From Chloroflexia bacterium (lineage in GTDB: Bacteria > Chloroflexota > Chloroflexia > Thermomicrobiales > UBA6265), in contig JACCVE010000105.1 of assembly GCA_013698285.1 (NCBI GenBank), positions 1 through 5,630 of the forward strand: a stretch of 5,630 nt of DNA. Direction: 5' to 3'. The notes under the pieces are model-generated. The model was not told the origin of the DNA, ran no database searches, and saw nothing but the letters and a program-made list of their open reading frames with translations. A program made the position numbers and the translations under genes. Shown here piece by piece: positions 5,524-5,630 of this stretch. Position 1 is the first letter of the stretch; each line of letters begins with the position of its first letter.

Positions 5524-5630
5524 TTTGTTCTTGTCGAGGACGTGCGTCAATTGCGAACGAACAAGAATGGGTTGAAAACGAATCCCGGAAACGAGACACC
5601 GGTTTTCGCCTAAACTTCGATGGCGAACAC

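Larger units (their letters stand above)
4611..5630. other. About 1 kb with no supportable gene, upstream of the catalase
   Basis: The 20 nt nearest 4610 hold the catalase ribosome-binding site, and the next 100-200 nt should hold its promoter. The best -10-like minus-strand string is GAATAGTC near 4745-4752, without a good -35. Further right, no frame on either strand shows a recognisable domain, a sound ribosome-binding site or gene-like composition. The longest plus frame (GTG 5092 to 5436, 114 residues) reads into a His-Glu repeat made by a hexanucleotide tract and looks accidental. The DNA becomes noticeably less GC-rich after about 5280. I found no tRNA, CRISPR, transposase or terminal repeat. 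The far end (5540-5630) could be upstream DNA of a gene beyond the window. Confidence 0.55.

Noticed and set aside
5354..5599. Minus-strand frame of 81 codons at the right end
   Set aside because: It contains an Ala-His repeat from the simple repeat tract and nothing resembling a known family. It is not enough to call a gene.
5090..5630. Insertion-sequence end or CRISPR array
   Set aside because: The repeats present are short (6-11 nt), unevenly spaced and not terminal. No transposase frame, target duplication or spacer pattern is visible.

Overview
The window is GC-rich bacterial DNA. Its four recognisable protein genes all lie on the minus strand. Read in the direction of transcription (right to left) they are: a manganese catalase (4610 to 3714), a TAXI-family TRAP substrate-binding protein (3341 to 2301), a DUF1850 protein (2273 to 1752), and a fused TRAP transporter permease (1721 to beyond the left edge). 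The catalase closely resembles the Thermus type. The binding protein ends in a Ser/Pro/Ala-rich tail with recurring ASP triplets, a style I associate with secreted proteins of Thermomicrobia (Chloroflexota). A Chloroflexota/Thermomicrobia-like origin is therefore my best guess, but it is inference only.

Positions 1-3341 form one compact transporter operon. The gaps between genes are 27 and 30 nt, and the order is binding protein, DUF1850, permease. In the TAXI-TRAP system the secreted binding protein captures a small organic anion (2-oxoglutarate, glutamate or similar in characterised members). The fused DctQ-DctM permease then imports it, driven by an ion gradient. DUF1850 is a usual but functionally unassigned companion. 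A short GC-rich hairpin lies between the binding-protein stop and the DUF1850 start, where it could help set unequal expression.

Positions 3342-3713 are a 372-nt non-coding gap. It contains a perfect 11-bp hairpin downstream of the catalase (terminator-like but without a U-tract), a 7-bp inverted repeat around the only AT-rich box (possible promoter/operator for the transporter operon), and an 8-bp inverted repeat in the presumed leader. The catalase is probably a separate transcription unit that protects against hydrogen peroxide in the cytoplasm.

Positions 4611-5630, about 1 kb at the right, contain no gene I can support on either strand. The region has small direct and inverted repeats, including a GCATGA hexanucleotide tract. 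I found no convincing new defence system, mobile element, CRISPR array or RNA gene. The observations most worth checking are the inter-cistronic hairpin, the structured gap before the transporter operon, and the unexplained right-hand kilobase.
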